This document shows, one piece after another, positions 15,027 to 24,165 of a stretch of 64,000 bases of DNA. The notes below the pieces were generated by a model that saw nothing but the letters and a program-made list of their open reading frames with translations, ran no database searches and was not told the DNA's origin. How positions within the stretch are numbered: the first letter of the stretch is position 1; every line of letters starts with the position of its first letter. Position numbers and translations under genes: made by a program. This DNA comes from Planctomycetota bacterium (GTDB taxonomy: Bacteria > Planctomycetota > Planctomycetia > Gemmatales > Gemmataceae), in NCBI GenBank assembly GCA_016873225.1, contig VGXS01000008.1, positions 1 to 64,000 of the forward strand. The letters run 5' to 3'.

Positions 15027-16649
15027 ATGGCCCGCACCCTCCTCATCGACTGGGACCAGAAACGGCTGACCGCCATCATTCACGGCGGAGCCAAGGGCGC
15101 GAAGTGCCAGGGATTCTCGGTTGCCACCGACATGGTTCCCAACCCGGTCATGGCCGAGGAGTTGGGGGCCTACCTCCGCGAGCAGGCCAAGTCGCGCGGG
15201 TGGCAGGTCGCCGGCCTCGTGGCGCTGATCGGCCGCGACAGGCTCGTGGCGCGCGAGTTCAGGGTTCCGCAGGTTTCGCCCGAGGAGGAACCGGAACTCG
15301 TCCGGTTGCAAACCGCCAGGGAGTTGATCGACTCGGCCGACGAGGTGGCCGTCGATTATCACGCCTGGACGGACGAAGCCGACCCCGGGCAAAGGCGCGT
15401 GCTGGCCCTGGCCCTGCGCAACGAGTTGCTGGAAACCTACCGCAAGCTTGCCGCGAGCGCCGGAATGCGGCTTGCTGGACTGGTGCCGAGGTCGGCCGGA
15501 TTGGCGGCGCTTTCCGAGCGCGAAAGCGCCGAGGTGATTGTCGGCATCGGCTCCGGATGGCGTGAAATCGCCTTGTCCAAGGGCGGGCAGGTTGTCCTGA
15601 GCCGGTCGCTCGCCGGAACGGGTTGGGCCCTTGAAGCGCGTCGGGTGCTGGCAAGCCAGGGGTTGACCGGAACGGGTGCCGCCAAGGTCAGGCTTGTGGG
15701 CGGCACCGAGGAGGACCTTGCCGCGCTCGGGTCGGCGCTGGCGGAGTCGCCTCCCGTTTTGGAACCGTTCCCCGTCGACATCGAACCCGCCGGGGAGGCG
15801 CCGTGGGGAGGGTTCGCCGCGCTCGCGGGCGTGGCCCGCTCCATGTCGCGCAAGGACCGTATTCCCGACTTCGCCAATCCTAAAAAGGTGCCACCACCTT
15901 CCAACGCCAGGGCGAAGAGTCTCGCCTTGGCCGGAACCGCGGCGGGACTGCTGGCCATGACGCTGGCCGGATTCGGCTGGTGGAAACTCGCCTCGCGCGA
16001 GGACGACATCGCGCAAATGCGGCAAATCCTCGAGGAACGGAAATCCCAAAACAAGCGGATGGCCGAGGAGGAGAAAAAACTCTCAGCCTTGGCCGCCTGG
16101 GAAACGCCCGTCTGGCTCGAGGAGATTGTCGACCTGGCCTGCCGGATCCCCGACACGAAAAAAATCTTGGTGACGGAAATCCTGACCAGTCCGATCTCAT
16201 CAGTGGGTGGCGTCGCCTCCGAATACAACAGCCGGATGGAAATCAGGGGCGTATTCCCCGAGGGGACCGGCGATCCCAAGGAACTGGACAGGATCGACGC
16301 GGAATTGCGCAAGGCGATGCCGGCCCGGCAGTACCTTTCCAAGATCAAGAAAACGGGCAACCAGTTCACGCTCGATGTGCAGGTGCGCACCCGTTCGCCC
16401 GCCTCCTACACCCTCGTCCCACCCGCCAAGCCCAAGGCCACTGAAGGCAGGCGAGGCCGGCAAGGCTCCAGTGACAATGGCCGGTCCGCCGACACCGTGA
16501 ATGACGCTGAAAAAGGTGATGGGGAGTCCGGGTCGAAGACATCCAATCCACCGGATCCGATGGAAATGGACAAGGCTGGAAAGGCTGATGGCAAGGATGC
16601 CGGCAAGGAGGCGAAAGGAGTCGCCGGGGAATCCAGGGACAAGCGCTGA
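15027..16649 (+). CDS. gspL: GspL-like inner-membrane protein (PilM-like plus PilN-like)
   Basis: GspL anchors the ATPase GspE at the inner membrane. Residues 1-280 form an actin-like cytoplasmic domain of the PilM/GspL type (ARTLLIDWDQKRL at the start, VAVDYHAW, AGLVPRSAGLAAL, EVIVGIGSGWREIAL). A single membrane segment lies at about 298-319 (SLALAGTAAGLLAMTLAGFG), then a coiled coil (about 325-355) and a ferredoxin-like periplasmic domain (to about 465). The last 75 residues are a charged, Lys/Asp/Gly-rich tail with no predicted fold. Position between gspK and the M-like gene fits the T2SS order. Sequence similarity to proteobacterial GspL is low, so the call leans on layout and context. 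Confidence 0.75.
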   Translation: MARTLLIDWDQKRLTAIIHGGAKGAKCQGFSVATDMVPNPVMAEELGAYLREQAKSRGWQVAGLVALIGRDRLVAREFRVPQVSPEEEPELVRLQTARELIDSADEVAVDYHAWTDEADPGQRRVLALALRNELLETYRKLAASAGMRLAGLVPRSAGLAALSERESAEVIVGIGSGWREIALSKGGQVVLSRSLAGTGWALEARRVLASQGLTGTGAAKVRLVGGTEEDLAALGSALAESPPVLEPFPVDIEPAGEAPWGGFAALAGVARSMSRKDRIPDFANPKKVPPPSNARAKSLALAGTAAGLLAMTLAGFGWWKLASREDDIAQMRQILEERKSQNKRMAEEEKKLSALAAWETPVWLEEIVDLACRIPDTKKILVTEILTSPISSVGGVASEYNSRMEIRGVFPEGTGDPKELDRIDAELRKAMPARQYLSKIKKTGNQFTLDVQVRTRSPASYTLVPPAKPKATEGRRGRQGSSDNGRSADTVNDAEKGDGESGSKTSNPPDPMEMDKAGKADGKDAGKEAKGVAGESRDKR

Positions 16650-16669
16650 TCGCCTCGGGGAACCTCGCG

Positions 16670-17839
16670 ATGAACGGCAACAACAGGATGGCCTCGCTCG
16701 TGATCCTCGCCCTGGGGGTGGTGGGGGTTCCCGGTTTGGCCTACTGGTTTTTCCTTGAACCCCTTTGGAGCCTTGAATCCACGGAGTCGACTCTCGCGGC
16801 TGAAATGGAAAAGGCGAACCGGGAAAGCGAGGAACATGATGAGCTTCGCAAGCGCCTTTTCGCCGATCATCCGCGCCTGGAATTCTGGAAGGAAATGAGT
16901 TGGCCGGTGGCCAAGGACAAACTCGCGGAACGGCACACGAACGACCTGCAGGCCGAGTTCAGGAAAAAGCTTGAGACCGCCTTGAACAAGGGCGGATTGA
17001 AGAAGGCTGCGGTCGAACTCACAAGGTCCTCAATCAATCAGGTCAATCCGGCCGCCAAGCAGGGGCCGAACAAGGCGCTTTGGCAATCAACCACCTTCCG
17101 TGTCAGCGGACAAGGATCCCTCAAGGATGTGGGGACCGTTTTGGAGAAGGTGCATTCGATTCCCGTCCTGCACCGATTGGCGTCGCTTGATATCAAGAAA
17201 CCTGAATCCGAGCGCAAAAACCCGTCGAAGGACTTCGTTGAATTGAGCCTGACGGTGGAGGCGATTTCCGTTGTCGGGGCGGAGAAACGGGAGAACCTCG
17301 AACCCACCCTGAAGAAAATGCCGGTTCTCCTGAATCCGTCGCGAAAACACTCCGAAATTTTGGCCAATGCCAATCCGTTCGTGATTGTGGCGCCCCCGCC
17401 ACCCGTTCGCCCGCCGACGCCGCCCCCGACGGTTGGAAGAACCCCGCCCAAGCCCAGCGAAGACCGGGAGGACTACCTCACGAGCGTGAAACTGACAGGA
17501 ATTTCCTCCTATGAGCGTGGCACCCGGACGGGGTGGGTGGCCTATTTCTATGATCAGAACACCAATAGTGAGCAGAAGGTTTACAGTTTGGGCCTGAATC
17601 GAACAGTTGGATATCAAGATCAATATGGCAATGACATGCTGAAAGCTAAAGTTGTCTCAATGAATGTGCGGGAAGTCATCCTGCTTTCGGAGGATGGGTA
17701 TTTCCCGGTCGTCGTGGGGCAGGACCTGTTTCCAGCCGAGCGCAGGGTCTTGAATCAGGAGCAGTACAAGGAACTTGGCCTGGAGGATCCACCCAAGGCC
17801 GAGAAGAAGCCAGCGACCAAGGAACCAGACCTTGAATAA
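16670..17839 (+). CDS. GspM/PilO-like inner-membrane protein
   Basis: A bitopic protein with a short cytoplasmic N-terminus, one membrane helix (residues about 7-28, MASLVILALGVVGVPGLAYW), a charged helical stretch (40-110) and a periplasmic domain. Residues about 235-265 are Pro-rich (APPPPVRPPTPPPTVGRTPP), after which comes a second small beta domain (VKLTGISSYERGTRTGWVAY to VVVGQDLFPAERRV). That last part recalls the GspC/PilP homology region, which also recognises the secretin N0 domain, but the resemblance is loose. If so, the protein would combine M-like and C-like parts, which would explain why no gspC is present. The gene lies between gspL and the secretin, where gspM is expected. Confidence 0.55.
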   Translation: MNGNNRMASLVILALGVVGVPGLAYWFFLEPLWSLESTESTLAAEMEKANRESEEHDELRKRLFADHPRLEFWKEMSWPVAKDKLAERHTNDLQAEFRKKLETALNKGGLKKAAVELTRSSINQVNPAAKQGPNKALWQSTTFRVSGQGSLKDVGTVLEKVHSIPVLHRLASLDIKKPESERKNPSKDFVELSLTVEAISVVGAEKRENLEPTLKKMPVLLNPSRKHSEILANANPFVIVAPPPPVRPPTPPPTVGRTPPKPSEDREDYLTSVKLTGISSYERGTRTGWVAYFYDQNTNSEQKVYSLGLNRTVGYQDQYGNDMLKAKVVSMNVREVILLSEDGYFPVVVGQDLFPAERRVLNQEQYKELGLEDPPKAEKKPATKEPDLE

Positions 17840-17940
17840 GTGCCCATGAGTAATTGTTAAAATGGACCGAATTTACGGATTATGATCATCAATCCGGCTC
17901 TTCCGTGCCGAATGATTATTTGATGGATTGCGTTCCCTTG

Positions 17941-17962
17941 CCATCATGCCATGGCATGATGG
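17941..17962. promoter_or_regulatory. 22-bp perfect palindrome upstream of the secretin gene
   Basis: Positions 17941-17951 read CCATCATGCCA and positions 17952-17962 are its exact reverse complement, with no spacer. It lies 26 bp before the chosen secretin start and inside the 149-nt gap after the M-like gene. A spacer-free palindrome suits a dimeric DNA-binding protein more than an RNA hairpin, which would need a loop. No factor is known from the sequence; the ArsR-type protein at 6684-7013 is one candidate. Confidence 0.55.
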
Positions 17963-17988
17963 GACGAGTCGTTTCGGGAGAGGCGCCA

Positions 17989-20900
17989 ATGGCCAGTACC
18001 AAACACCCAGATACAGTGAGTCGCCTGCCCTGTGGCATTCGCGGCCGAATCGCCTGGCGATTGGCCCTGGTGGGAGGACTTCTTTGGCAGGAACCTTCTT
18101 GGGCCCAGGGGCCGGCGCTGTTCCCTGTGCTGGCCCAGGGCGCCGCGATTCCCGTTCAGGCGCCCCAGGCGCAACCGGTGGTGGCTCAACCGGCGACAGC
18201 GGCCCCCAAGCCGGCGGAAAAGACCGTTGCATTCAACATGGAGGGCCAACGCTGGAGCGCCGTGTTCCAGTGGCTCGTCGACCAGACGGGGCTGAAGTAC
18301 GGCTCGAGCTATATTCCCCAGGGTTCCTTCACTTTCAAGAGCCCCAATGACCGCAAGTACACGATTTCCGAAATCATCGACATCATCAACGAGGCTCTCG
18401 ACTCCAATCCTGACCAGCAGCGTTACATCCTGATCCGGCGGGAAACGAGCTTCGTGCTGGTGCCGGCGGACGAGAAGATCGATCCGACGCTGGTCCCCCG
18501 CGTGCTGGTCGAGGAACTCGACCGACGGGGCAACACGGAAGTCGTGTCCCTCGTGATCGCGCTGAGCACGGCGGTGGCGGAGGATATCGCGCCCGAAGTC
18601 AAGAAGCTGATGGGCAAGTACGGGGAAGTGGTTCCGTTGGCCCGGGCGAACCAGCTCGTGTTGCAGGACACCGCCGGCAACCTCAAGCGTCTCCTGCGGA
18701 TCGTCAAGGAGATGGAGACCGCCGACAAGGGCCAAGACAGCCTGACGCATGAATGCAAGTTCATCAAGGCGAGGGAAGCCGAGAGAATCCTGACGAGCCT
18801 GCTGGGCGCCAATCCCGGAGTGGCAATGCAACCCCAGCAGCCGGTCGATCCGCGCCGCGGTCCCTTCCCGATGCCTTTGCCAGCCGGGGGGCGTTCCCGC
18901 AACCATTATGTCGCCAGCGATGAGCGCACCAACTCGGTGATCGTAACAGGCCCGGCGGACAAGATCTCCCAGGCGAGGGAAATCATCAGCCGCATCGATG
19001 TCGGCGGGCCGAACCAGCAGCGGGTGGTGATCGGGCCTCCCCTTCTCAAGCAGTATCCGGTCGCCCCGGGCACCGCGGAACCGCTGGCCAAGACCCTGAC
19101 GGATGTCTACAAGACGAATCCGACCATACGGATCTCGGCCATCGGCAACTCGTCGGTCATGGTTTACGCCGGCCCGGAAGACCATATTGAAATCGCCAGG
19201 CAAATCAGCGGCACGGCCACCGTCGAGAAGATCACCAAAACGGAGTTGATCCCCTTGGGCGGCGATGCCGAAGCCGCCAAGGTGGTGGAGTCGCTCAAGG
19301 CCATGCTGGGGGAGATGAAGTCGGGCGCGCCCTATGTCGAGGCCGACACGACCCGCAACGCCGTGGTCGTGCGGGGCACCGCCGAACAGGTGCTGGATGT
19401 GCAGTCGATCGTCAAGGCCTTGGGCACCGGTGGCATCGGTGGCGGCACGATCCGCGTGATCAACATCGAGAAGGGGAGCGCCTCCCTCCTGGCCGAGCAC
19501 CTGCAGAAGCTGATGGGTGGCATGCGGCAAAACCCGGTGCAGGTGATCAATCCGACGGCGGTTCCGTCCCCCGCGCCCCAGCCCAATCCTCCGGCTCCGC
19601 TGCCCCCACAAAGACCCTCCCCGCAAGGAATGGGCCGGCTGGGAGATCCGATTCCCGTCGGCGGCATCGCCCAGGTGGCGGCGCAGGTTCCCGCTGCCTC
19701 GCCCCCCGCTCCGGCCAAGCCCGGTCGGCCTGACGCCCCGCTGAGGATCAGCGTCATCGGCAGCCGGCTGGTGATGAGCTGCGAGGATCCAGAAGCCTTG
19801 GCCCTGGCCAGTGAAATCGTCCGGATCATGACCCAAAGCCCCGCGGGCGATGGCGACTATGAGATCATCCGCCTCCGCAACGCGTCGGCCGCGCAGGTGG
19901 CCAAGATTCTTGCCGAGGCGTTCAACGGACCGGCCGAGGGAAGCGGCCAGCAGGGTGGAGGCGGAATTGCCGGCGCCCTTGGCGGCCGGTTTGGCGGCCT
20001 GCTCAACCTCGCCGGTGTCGCCCCTTCGCAAGCCTCGCCCAACCGCATCCGGGTCGTGGCCGACCCCGCCAGCAACACCCTGCTGGTGCGGGCCAATCCG
20101 CTCGACATGCTCAGCATCAAGTCGCTCCTGGAGAAGGCGCTCGACAACGCCGACAGCGACAGCAACGCCGTGCCCCGCACCTGGACGATCGGGCCATTGA
20201 TGAACACCACGGCCAACGAGGTCGCGACCACCATCCGGGATGTTTACGCGGAGTACACCCGGGCCAGAAGTAGCTCATCCAACGCCGGTGGCTTCCGCGG
20301 TTTCGGGTTCTTCCCGCCGTTTGGCGGAGGTGGCGGAGGTCAGGATGCCTCCGCAGCCAATCGTCCGCCCTCGTTGTCGATCGGCGTTGACGAGCGCAGC
20401 AACAGCTTGCTGTTGTATTGCTCCCAAGCGCTTTATGAGGACATCGGGAAGCTGGTGGATTATCTCGAGCTGTCCGCCAGGCCGACAGCGACCAAGTCGG
20501 TGAAGGTGATTTCCGTCAAGGGAATCGACCCGGCCCTGCTGCAGCAGGCCGTGGACGCGATCCAGGGCAGGACCGGCGCGCGCCGCCAAGGCACGACCGG
20601 CACCGGTTCGGGTTCCACGGGTGGCGGCGGATTTGGTCCGGGCGGCTTCAACCCCGGCGGATTCGGCACCGGTGGCAGCGGTTCTGGCGGTCGCCGTGGC
20701 GGCATGGGTGGCAACCGCGCCCCCGCGCCAGATCAGAACTGGTTCAAGGCCCGGGTGGGCGCGGACGGCGCGTTGTTCGACCCCCGTTCGTTGTCGCAGG
20801 TGGCCTTTGTCTCGGAGGAGATCTCCCAACCACCCGCGCAGCCACCGGTTCCCCAACCCAGGCCCGCCGGCGGCGCCCCGGGCGCCGAGCAACCTTCGGT

Positions 20901-23900
20901 TGGCTTCTCCGGCTTGCCGGGGGGCAACGCCGTCAAGGGACCCAAGGAGCAGGTCACGGTTGAATCGCTGCCCCAGTTGGGCGTGCTCATCCTGAGCGGT
21001 TCCACCGCCGCGGATGTGGATGCGATGATCCAGATCATCGAGACCATCCAGAAGCTTGGCGTTGCCTCCGACCTGCAAATCCAATTGGTGGAGCTCGAGC
21101 ACGCCGACGCCACGAGCGTCGCCTCCACGCTGACCGACCTGTACAGGGCCGTGGTGGTTGGCGCCAATGGCAATACCAGGGCGCAGGCCCAACCACGGCA
21201 GAACACGCCAGGCCAGCCCCAGCAGGGAGGCTCCGGTTCCGGAGGCGGAGGCAGCTTTCCATTCAACATTGGCGGCGGCGGCCAGCAGGGCGGAAACCAG
21301 CAAGGAAACAGCCGATCGATCCGCGCGGAAACCACCGACCAGCTTTCCAGCGTGGTGCTGGTTCCCGTGCCCAGGCTGAACTCGATCATCGTGGCGGCGC
21401 CCAAGGCCCGCCTAGAGGAGGTGATCAAGGACCTCAAGAAGCTGGACGTCCCCACCAGCACGAAGTTGCAGGCGACTCCCATTCCGCTCACCAAGGCCTC
21501 CGCCGCCCGGGTGGCGAGCCTGATCAACAACTTTTACGCCCAAAGGTATCCGGGCGAGCAACAGGCCGAGCACCAGGTTCGCGTCACGCACGACGACAGC
21601 AGCAACACCGTGTTCGTGCAGGCGTCACCGGCGGACTTGGCCGAGATCAAGGAACTGGTGAATCGGATCGATACCTCGGTCTCGAGCGCCGTGAACGAAA
21701 TGCGGATCGTGGCGCTCCGCTACGCGTTCGCCGATGAGTTGGCCGTGCTGATCCAGCGCGCCATCAGCCAAGGTGTGTTGGCGCCGTCGGCGACCTCGGG
21801 CCTGGGGCAGGGTGGCGGAGGTGGCATTCAAGGCGGTGGTGGTGGTCAGGGTGGTATCGGCGGCCAAGGGGGCATTGGCGCTCTCTTTGGAGGCGGCCAA
21901 GGCGGTCTCGGGCAGCAAAACCAGCAGAACCGAACCGCGACTATCAATGCCGGCGCCGGTGCCGCGGCCCAATTCAAGTCGACATCCCTGAGGTTCGTGG
22001 GGACCCAGAAGGATGGCAGGCCAGTACAGACCGGCGTGCTCGAGGATATTTACCTGACAGCGGACACGCGCATCAACAGCCTCATCATCAGCGCCCCTGA
22101 AAAGTCGCTGGAACTGGTGATGTCGCTCATCAAGGAACTGGATGTCCCGCCCGCGGCCCGCTCGGAAATCAACATTTTCCAGCTCCGCAAGGCTGACGCG
22201 GTGATCACCGCGAATATCGTGCAGCAACTGTTCCTCGGCACGGCCGGGCAGCGGACTGGCGCCGGCGGCGCCGGTGCCGGGGGTGCTGGCGGCCTGACAG
22301 GATTCGGCGCGCAGGGCGGCGGGCTGGGCGCGCAGGGTGGCGGCGCCGCGGGAGCCGCCAACCAGGGAAGGCCCCTCCAGTTCAGCAACCTTTCCCAGCC
22401 ATCACCGGGCGGCCCGCTCATCGACCTCAGGCTTACCGTGGATGAACGCAGCAACAGCATCATCGCCGCCGGTTCGCGCAGCGACCTCGATGTGATCGAG
22501 GCGATCATCACCCGCCTTGAGGATGCCGACATCCAGGGCCGCAAGAACGATGTTTACATCCTGCGCAACTCGGTGGCTTCCGATGTCGCCGTGGCGCTCA
22601 ACAACTTCATGGCCAGCACCCTTAGGAACCTGCAAAGTTCGCAGCAGCTCACCTCCTACCAGCAACTCGACAGGGAAGTGATCATCGTGGCCGAGCCGAT
22701 CAGCAACAAGCTGCTAATCTCGGCGACGCCTCGCTGGCATGGCGAGATCATGCGCCTGGTGGCGGAACTTGACGCCGAACAACCGCAGGTGGTGATCCAG
22801 GTTCTCATCGCCGATGTCAAATTGTCGGGCAGCGAGGACTTCGGCGTGGAAATCGGCCTGCAGAGCCCGGTGCTTTTCAGGCGTACGGTATACAACCCGA
22901 GTTCGGGCGCCTTCTCGCCCGCCTCGGGGGTGGTCCAGTCCTCCGGCTCAAGCGTGTCCGTCAGCAACGCCGCGCTGACAACGCTCCCCGGATACAACTT
23001 CCTGGGCCAGCCCCAGTTCTTCCCCGGAAGCAACCCGGCGGTTGACCCGAGCGTGGTCGGGTTCCAGGGGATCAACGCGCTGGGCACAGGAAGGGTGGGC
23101 GCCAATGGCGTTGGCGGGTTTGTCTTCAGCGCCGCCGCGGACAGCTTCAACCTGCTCATCCGCGCCTTGAAAACGCAGGGGCGCATCGATGTGCTCAGCC
23201 GTCCGCAGGTGACCACGCTGGACAACCAGCAGGCCCGGGTGTTTGTCGGCCAGAACTACCCGCTGATCCTGGGCAGCAATGTGACGGCCACCGGCGTCAT
23301 CAACAACAACATCCAGTACCAGGCGATCGGCGTGGAGCTTTTGGTGACACCCAAAATCACACCTGATGGCAGGGTGATCATGAGGCTGGCGCCCCAGATA
23401 TCCAAGCCGTCGCCCTCCACGGTGCCGATCGGCCAAACAGGGAACGGATCCACCCAGAACGCGACGATCATCGACCAGCAGATCATCGAGACCACCGTGG
23501 TGGCGATGGATGGCGAGACCGTGGCCTTGGGCGGCTTGATCCAAAAAACGGATATCAAGACGGAAAACAAGATCCCCTGGTTCGGCGACCTGCCTTATGT
23601 GGGCGCCGCCTTCCGATACCGGACTCAGTCCAAGGAAAAACGGGAACTCCTGATCATCCTCACGCCCCACATCGTGCGCAACAAGTGGGACGCCGCCCGG
23701 GTGCTCAACGAGGAAGCCAAGAAGATGGACTGGGTGCTGGGCGATGTCGCGCGCGTCCATGGCGGGCAGGGGCTTCTGCCCCCTGTTCCCAACGGCCCGA
23801 TCATGAGCCCCGAGGAAAGCGGCGCGCTTCCCGCGCCCGGTATCCTGGCCGTTCCACCCGGGCTGCCCGTCCCTGTCAACCCGGCCGACCCGGGCGTGGA

Positions 23901-24165
23901 ACAGGGCAAGCCGGGCGCTTTCCAGCCCGCGCCAGGCCAACCGGCGCCCGGCCCGATGTCGAGGCTGCCGGCGCCGGTCCAACCCGCGGCCATTGAGCAA
24001 ACCCAGGCCATCGTGCCCACCTCGGCCGTGGTGCCCCTGGCCCAGGCCAGGCCCTTTATTCCCGCCAGCGCACCCTTGAATTCCGCACCCATGAACGCCC
24101 CGACCCAGCCTGTCCGTCCGGCAGGCCAGCAGGAGAACGCGTCATGGCCATCCGCCAATCGTTGA
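17989..24165 (+). CDS. gspD: Giant type II secretion secretin (GspD-like) with about 13 N1-like repeats
   Basis: Outer-membrane channel of the T2SS. The start at ATG 17989 (GGGAGAGG just upstream) gives 2,058 residues with a signal peptide (WRLALVGGLLWQEPSWAQ). An N0-like domain lies at about 80-155, followed by some 13 N1-like KH-type units up to residue 1595. Their recurring mark is a strand like V-x-x-D-x-R-x-N-S-[LI]-[LI]-V followed by a helix ending in LD or ID (for example LTADTRINSLIISAPEKS and VTHDDSSNTVFVQASPAD). Five units carry Gly/Gln-rich loops. The C-domain (about 1596-1897) holds the secretin marks RALKTQGRIDVLSRPQVTTL, DGETVALGGLIQ and IPWFGDLPYVGAAFR, then LLIILTPHIV. A Pro/Ala-rich tail of about 160 residues ends the protein. 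Usual GspD has N0 plus N1-N3 and about 650-700 residues. Confidence 0.9.
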   Translation: MASTKHPDTVSRLPCGIRGRIAWRLALVGGLLWQEPSWAQGPALFPVLAQGAAIPVQAPQAQPVVAQPATAAPKPAEKTVAFNMEGQRWSAVFQWLVDQTGLKYGSSYIPQGSFTFKSPNDRKYTISEIIDIINEALDSNPDQQRYILIRRETSFVLVPADEKIDPTLVPRVLVEELDRRGNTEVVSLVIALSTAVAEDIAPEVKKLMGKYGEVVPLARANQLVLQDTAGNLKRLLRIVKEMETADKGQDSLTHECKFIKAREAERILTSLLGANPGVAMQPQQPVDPRRGPFPMPLPAGGRSRNHYVASDERTNSVIVTGPADKISQAREIISRIDVGGPNQQRVVIGPPLLKQYPVAPGTAEPLAKTLTDVYKTNPTIRISAIGNSSVMVYAGPEDHIEIARQISGTATVEKITKTELIPLGGDAEAAKVVESLKAMLGEMKSGAPYVEADTTRNAVVVRGTAEQVLDVQSIVKALGTGGIGGGTIRVINIEKGSASLLAEHLQKLMGGMRQNPVQVINPTAVPSPAPQPNPPAPLPPQRPSPQGMGRLGDPIPVGGIAQVAAQVPAASPPAPAKPGRPDAPLRISVIGSRLVMSCEDPEALALASEIVRIMTQSPAGDGDYEIIRLRNASAAQVAKILAEAFNGPAEGSGQQGGGGIAGALGGRFGGLLNLAGVAPSQASPNRIRVVADPASNTLLVRANPLDMLSIKSLLEKALDNADSDSNAVPRTWTIGPLMNTTANEVATTIRDVYAEYTRARSSSSNAGGFRGFGFFPPFGGGGGGQDASAANRPPSLSIGVDERSNSLLLYCSQALYEDIGKLVDYLELSARPTATKSVKVISVKGIDPALLQQAVDAIQGRTGARRQGTTGTGSGSTGGGGFGPGGFNPGGFGTGGSGSGGRRGGMGGNRAPAPDQNWFKARVGADGALFDPRSLSQVAFVSEEISQPPAQPPVPQPRPAGGAPGAEQPSVGFSGLPGGNAVKGPKEQVTVESLPQLGVLILSGSTAADVDAMIQIIETIQKLGVASDLQIQLVELEHADATSVASTLTDLYRAVVVGANGNTRAQAQPRQNTPGQPQQGGSGSGGGGSFPFNIGGGGQQGGNQQGNSRSIRAETTDQLSSVVLVPVPRLNSIIVAAPKARLEEVIKDLKKLDVPTSTKLQATPIPLTKASAARVASLINNFYAQRYPGEQQAEHQVRVTHDDSSNTVFVQASPADLAEIKELVNRIDTSVSSAVNEMRIVALRYAFADELAVLIQRAISQGVLAPSATSGLGQGGGGGIQGGGGGQGGIGGQGGIGALFGGGQGGLGQQNQQNRTATINAGAGAAAQFKSTSLRFVGTQKDGRPVQTGVLEDIYLTADTRINSLIISAPEKSLELVMSLIKELDVPPAARSEINIFQLRKADAVITANIVQQLFLGTAGQRTGAGGAGAGGAGGLTGFGAQGGGLGAQGGGAAGAANQGRPLQFSNLSQPSPGGPLIDLRLTVDERSNSIIAAGSRSDLDVIEAIITRLEDADIQGRKNDVYILRNSVASDVAVALNNFMASTLRNLQSSQQLTSYQQLDREVIIVAEPISNKLLISATPRWHGEIMRLVAELDAEQPQVVIQVLIADVKLSGSEDFGVEIGLQSPVLFRRTVYNPSSGAFSPASGVVQSSGSSVSVSNAALTTLPGYNFLGQPQFFPGSNPAVDPSVVGFQGINALGTGRVGANGVGGFVFSAAADSFNLLIRALKTQGRIDVLSRPQVTTLDNQQARVFVGQNYPLILGSNVTATGVINNNIQYQAIGVELLVTPKITPDGRVIMRLAPQISKPSPSTVPIGQTGNGSTQNATIIDQQIIETTVVAMDGETVALGGLIQKTDIKTENKIPWFGDLPYVGAAFRYRTQSKEKRELLIILTPHIVRNKWDAARVLNEEAKKMDWVLGDVARVHGGQGLLPPVPNGPIMSPEESGALPAPGILAVPPGLPVPVNPADPGVEQGKPGAFQPAPGQPAPGPMSRLPAPVQPAAIEQTQAIVPTSAVVPLAQARPFIPASAPLNSAPMNAPTQPVRPAGQQENASWPSANR

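Noticed and set aside
17944-20031. Minus-strand frame of 695 codons opposite the secretin
   Set aside because: It is Arg/Gly/His-rich and mirrors the reading frame of the secretin; no motif or start signal of its own.
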